64,000 nt of DNA, from NCBI RefSeq assembly GCF_026586625.1, contig NZ_JAODIW010000005.1, positions 350,516 through 414,515 on the forward strand, in the 5' to 3' direction. Below, piece by piece: positions 62,668 to 64,000 of the stretch. Positions within the stretch are counted from its first letter, which is position 1. The number at the start of each line of letters is the position of its first letter. Made by a program: the position numbers and the translations under genes. The DNA comes from Halobium salinum. GTDB lineage: Archaea > Halobacteriota > Halobacteria > Halobacteriales > Haloferacaceae. The notes beneath the pieces are model-generated. The model saw only the letters and a program-made list of their open reading frames with translations. It did no database searches and was not told the origin of the DNA.

Positions 62668-62832
62668 TTATTCGGACATATCGAAGACTTTCTGCCAGAA
62701 CGCGGCGATGCCGTCCCGATCGGAGACGACGTCCGCACTGGGAGGCAGGAGCTGACCGCCCTTCGTGTAGAGACTTCCCATGCCGTCGGCATCGTGTCGG
62801 TTGAAGTTCAATTCGACCGATCGGATGTCCAT
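62668..62832 (-). pseudogene. Truncated NTF2/SnoaL-like gene
   Basis: From ATG 62832 the frame reads MDIRSVELNFNRHDADGMGS, LYTKGGQLLPPSADVVSDRD and GIAAFWQKVFDMSE, then stops. The FNRHDADxMxxLY...DGxLLPP...GRxxIxxFW pattern is the first half of a SnoaL-like protein of the YybH type. The second half is missing and the N-terminal extension to 62973 is unrelated, so it is probably a remnant. Positions 62380-62667 have no gene. Confidence 0.7.
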
Positions 62833-62989
62833 CGGCGGTGAGTCCCACAAGGATCGAGGCGACCGGTTCATCGGTGTATAGCGGGCAGACGAAGGTGTGT
62901 AACGCCCTTTTTCAGGTCTCGGAAGTCCTTCAGAGTGTTCGGAATATCGATAACGATCTGGGGTCGTCATCAAGTATCTCGTTTAACTC

Positions 62990-63337
62990 CTATTCAGCCA
63001 GACGGGCTGTCTTTCGAACTCTGCTTCGTCTCCGGTCAAACTGCTGTGGTGGGCCGCTAGCCGGAAGGCACGCTTGACAATTGAGCCGCCCGATGGTTCC
63101 TTTGTTCGGGGCCATATACCAGACGGTGACTTCAATCAATTGACCTGCGGCATTGAATTCCTGAGTCGCCCCGAGAAAGTCGATATCGATTCCCTCCTGC
63201 TGCATCTCTGCAACGGTTGCGGTGACGAGCGAGATGGCCTCGTTGTATTCTCCTCGAAGGTAGCCGTTGAACATGTAGGTGACTTCGAATGGTATATTTC
63301 CATCATTTTCCCGGGTCGCGCTGTGCTGGCTTGCCAT
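62990..63337 (-). CDS. Hypothetical haloarchaeal protein
   Basis: The 115-residue protein reads IPFEVTYMFNGYLRGEYNEA, LVTATVAEMQQEGIDIDFLG and ATQEFNAAGQLIEVTVWYMA, then GTIGRLNCQACLPASGPPQQ. It looks like a small alpha/beta protein with two Cys near the end (CQAC). A TATA-like GATAATT about 25-30 bases upstream predicts a leaderless transcript. The family was not recognised with certainty. Confidence 0.72.
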   Translation of the reverse strand: MASQHSATRENDGNIPFEVTYMFNGYLRGEYNEAISLVTATVAEMQQEGIDIDFLGATQEFNAAGQLIEVTVWYMAPNKGTIGRLNCQACLPASGPPQQFDRRRSRVRKTARLAE

Positions 63338-63367
63338 CGCGTTTCTCTGTAAGTGTAGAATTATCTA

Positions 63368-63772
63368 CTATTTTTGACGTGATTGAGCGTAGTGAAGGTC
63401 TCCTACGTAATGCTGGAACCGGGTGATCTTCCCGTTACGGAGCTCCCAAACATCTACGATGGGTGCCTCGAAGTGCTCGCCCGTCTCCGCGTGGGTGCCA
63501 CGGTGGGTTACGAGCGCAATGACGGTATCGTCGTTGACGACGAACCGATCAGGGTCGACGGCGAACTCGTCCCATTCCTCGCCCAGCGAACTGAACACGT
63601 TCTCGACGATGGCGTCGGGGCCGTGGTACGTGCCCCCGAATGGACCGCCGTCGGGTTCGATCCATTCAATGTCGTCATCGAACGCGGCGACAACCCGGTC
63701 AAGATCACCCTGGCCAACGGCCTCGTACACGTTTCGGACCACGTCGAGATCGGATGTTTGATCAGTGGCCAT
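63368..63772 (-). CDS. NTF2/SnoaL-like protein
   Basis: The 134-residue protein from ATG 63772 reads MATDQTSDLDVVRNVYEAVG, GDLDRVVAAFDDDIEWIEPD and GGTYHGPDAIVENVFSSLGE, then VVNDDTVIALVTHRGTHAET and VDVWELRNGKITRFQHYVGD. This is the SnoaL/ketosteroid-isomerase fold with its typical PDGGPFGGTYHG loop. The substrate is unknown. The upstream in-frame ATG at 63823 adds a non-family stretch. Confidence 0.9.
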   Translation of the reverse strand: MATDQTSDLDVVRNVYEAVGQGDLDRVVAAFDDDIEWIEPDGGPFGGTYHGPDAIVENVFSSLGEEWDEFAVDPDRFVVNDDTVIALVTHRGTHAETGEHFEAPIVDVWELRNGKITRFQHYVGDLHYAQSRQK

Positions 63773-64000
63773 TATCCGTGAGAATGGAGGATCGCTCGGT
63801 GAATTACTACTCGGGCTGAACAACGTTCACGGTGATTTCAGCGTTCACGGCGTGCGAGTTCTTCATTGGACACGTCTATGTTCAGTACCTCACAAAGCAT
63901 CCTCAGCTAGCTGTTTCTGAAGCCTGAGTTCTGGGCCGGAGCGGTTCACTGACTGTCTCGAGGAGAGAATCTTCGGCGAACCGACGGGAGCTGTCGCGGG
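63773..64000. other. End of window, possible OsmC-like remnant
   Basis: On the minus strand near 63812-63871 the DNA reads TCPMKNSHAVNAEITVNVVQ and PE followed by TAG, which resembles the C-terminus of OsmC-type proteins. Upstream in that frame stops appear at once, so only a remnant or a frameshifted gene is present. No other gene was seen. Confidence 0.3.

Overview
The window reads as a haloarchaeal chromosome segment (class Halobacteria). The DNA is GC-rich, the proteins are Asp/Glu-rich, several genes have a TATA-like box about 25-30 bases upstream of the start codon and no leader, and the families present (FilR1-type regulators, a CBS-HPF fusion, PAC2, DUF2267, IS6-type transposases) are typical of haloarchaea. 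No rRNA, tRNA or CRISPR array was seen. All family names come from reading motifs, not from database searches.

1-36.5 kb: a nearly complete extracellular contractile injection system (eCIS, the PVC/Afp-like tailocin family), almost all on the minus strand. In transcription order it encodes: a DUF4255 cap/terminator protein, a beta-rich protein, the sheath (with its own TATA box), a first tube protein, a zinc-ribbon tail-assembly protein, a DUF6760 protein, a second tube protein, the AAA+ ATPase, a cargo block, a proline/arginine-rich linker protein, a LysM tube-baseplate connector, a split VgrG spike (gp27-like plus gp5-like), PAAR tip, gp25, two baseplate-J proteins and a tail-protein-I-like protein. 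A plus-strand gene (RNEYFHGKLM family) and a large pentapeptide-repeat protein flank the far end. ATGA/GTGA overlaps show tight translational coupling of the structural genes. There is no terminase, portal, capsid or replication gene, so this is not a prophage. I see no classical tail fibre or tape-measure gene.

17.4-28.9 kb: the cargo block. Four tandem loci share a DUF4157 (eCIS-core) leader with a Cys4 zinc ribbon and an HE(L/V)TH motif, followed by different C-termini: a very large protein with a phospholipase-A2-like CxxHDxCY-type motif plus an HNH-like tail, a decayed leader followed by a separate AHH/HNH nuclease gene, a Hint plus toxin-33-like protein, and a protein with HNN/DPN/LHNN motifs. 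This looks like a common delivery module with exchangeable effector domains, and it is the most interesting part of the window.

36.7-38.6 kb: two decayed IS6-type transposase copies and an AT-rich gap at the cap-gene end of the eCIS block, possibly an island boundary.

38.9-53.2 kb: a stress and signalling neighbourhood with CBS proteins, DUF2267, a small C2H2 zinc-finger protein, an alpha/beta hydrolase, a CaCA antiporter, a phosphoribosyltransferase, two UspA proteins, Hsp20 and PAC2. Several pseudogenes lie among them: a BtrH-like gene with two in-frame stops, an RtcB tail, and a small haloarchaeal gene overlapping PAC2.

53.3-64 kb: an IS6-type element whose transposase is interrupted by two perfect hairpins, then three FilR1-type regulators, a DUF4242-like protein, an alpha/beta hydrolase, a cupin-SnoaL fusion, a DUF1326/DUF2182 pair, a membrane-anchored zinc ribbon, and NTF2/SnoaL proteins (one truncated).
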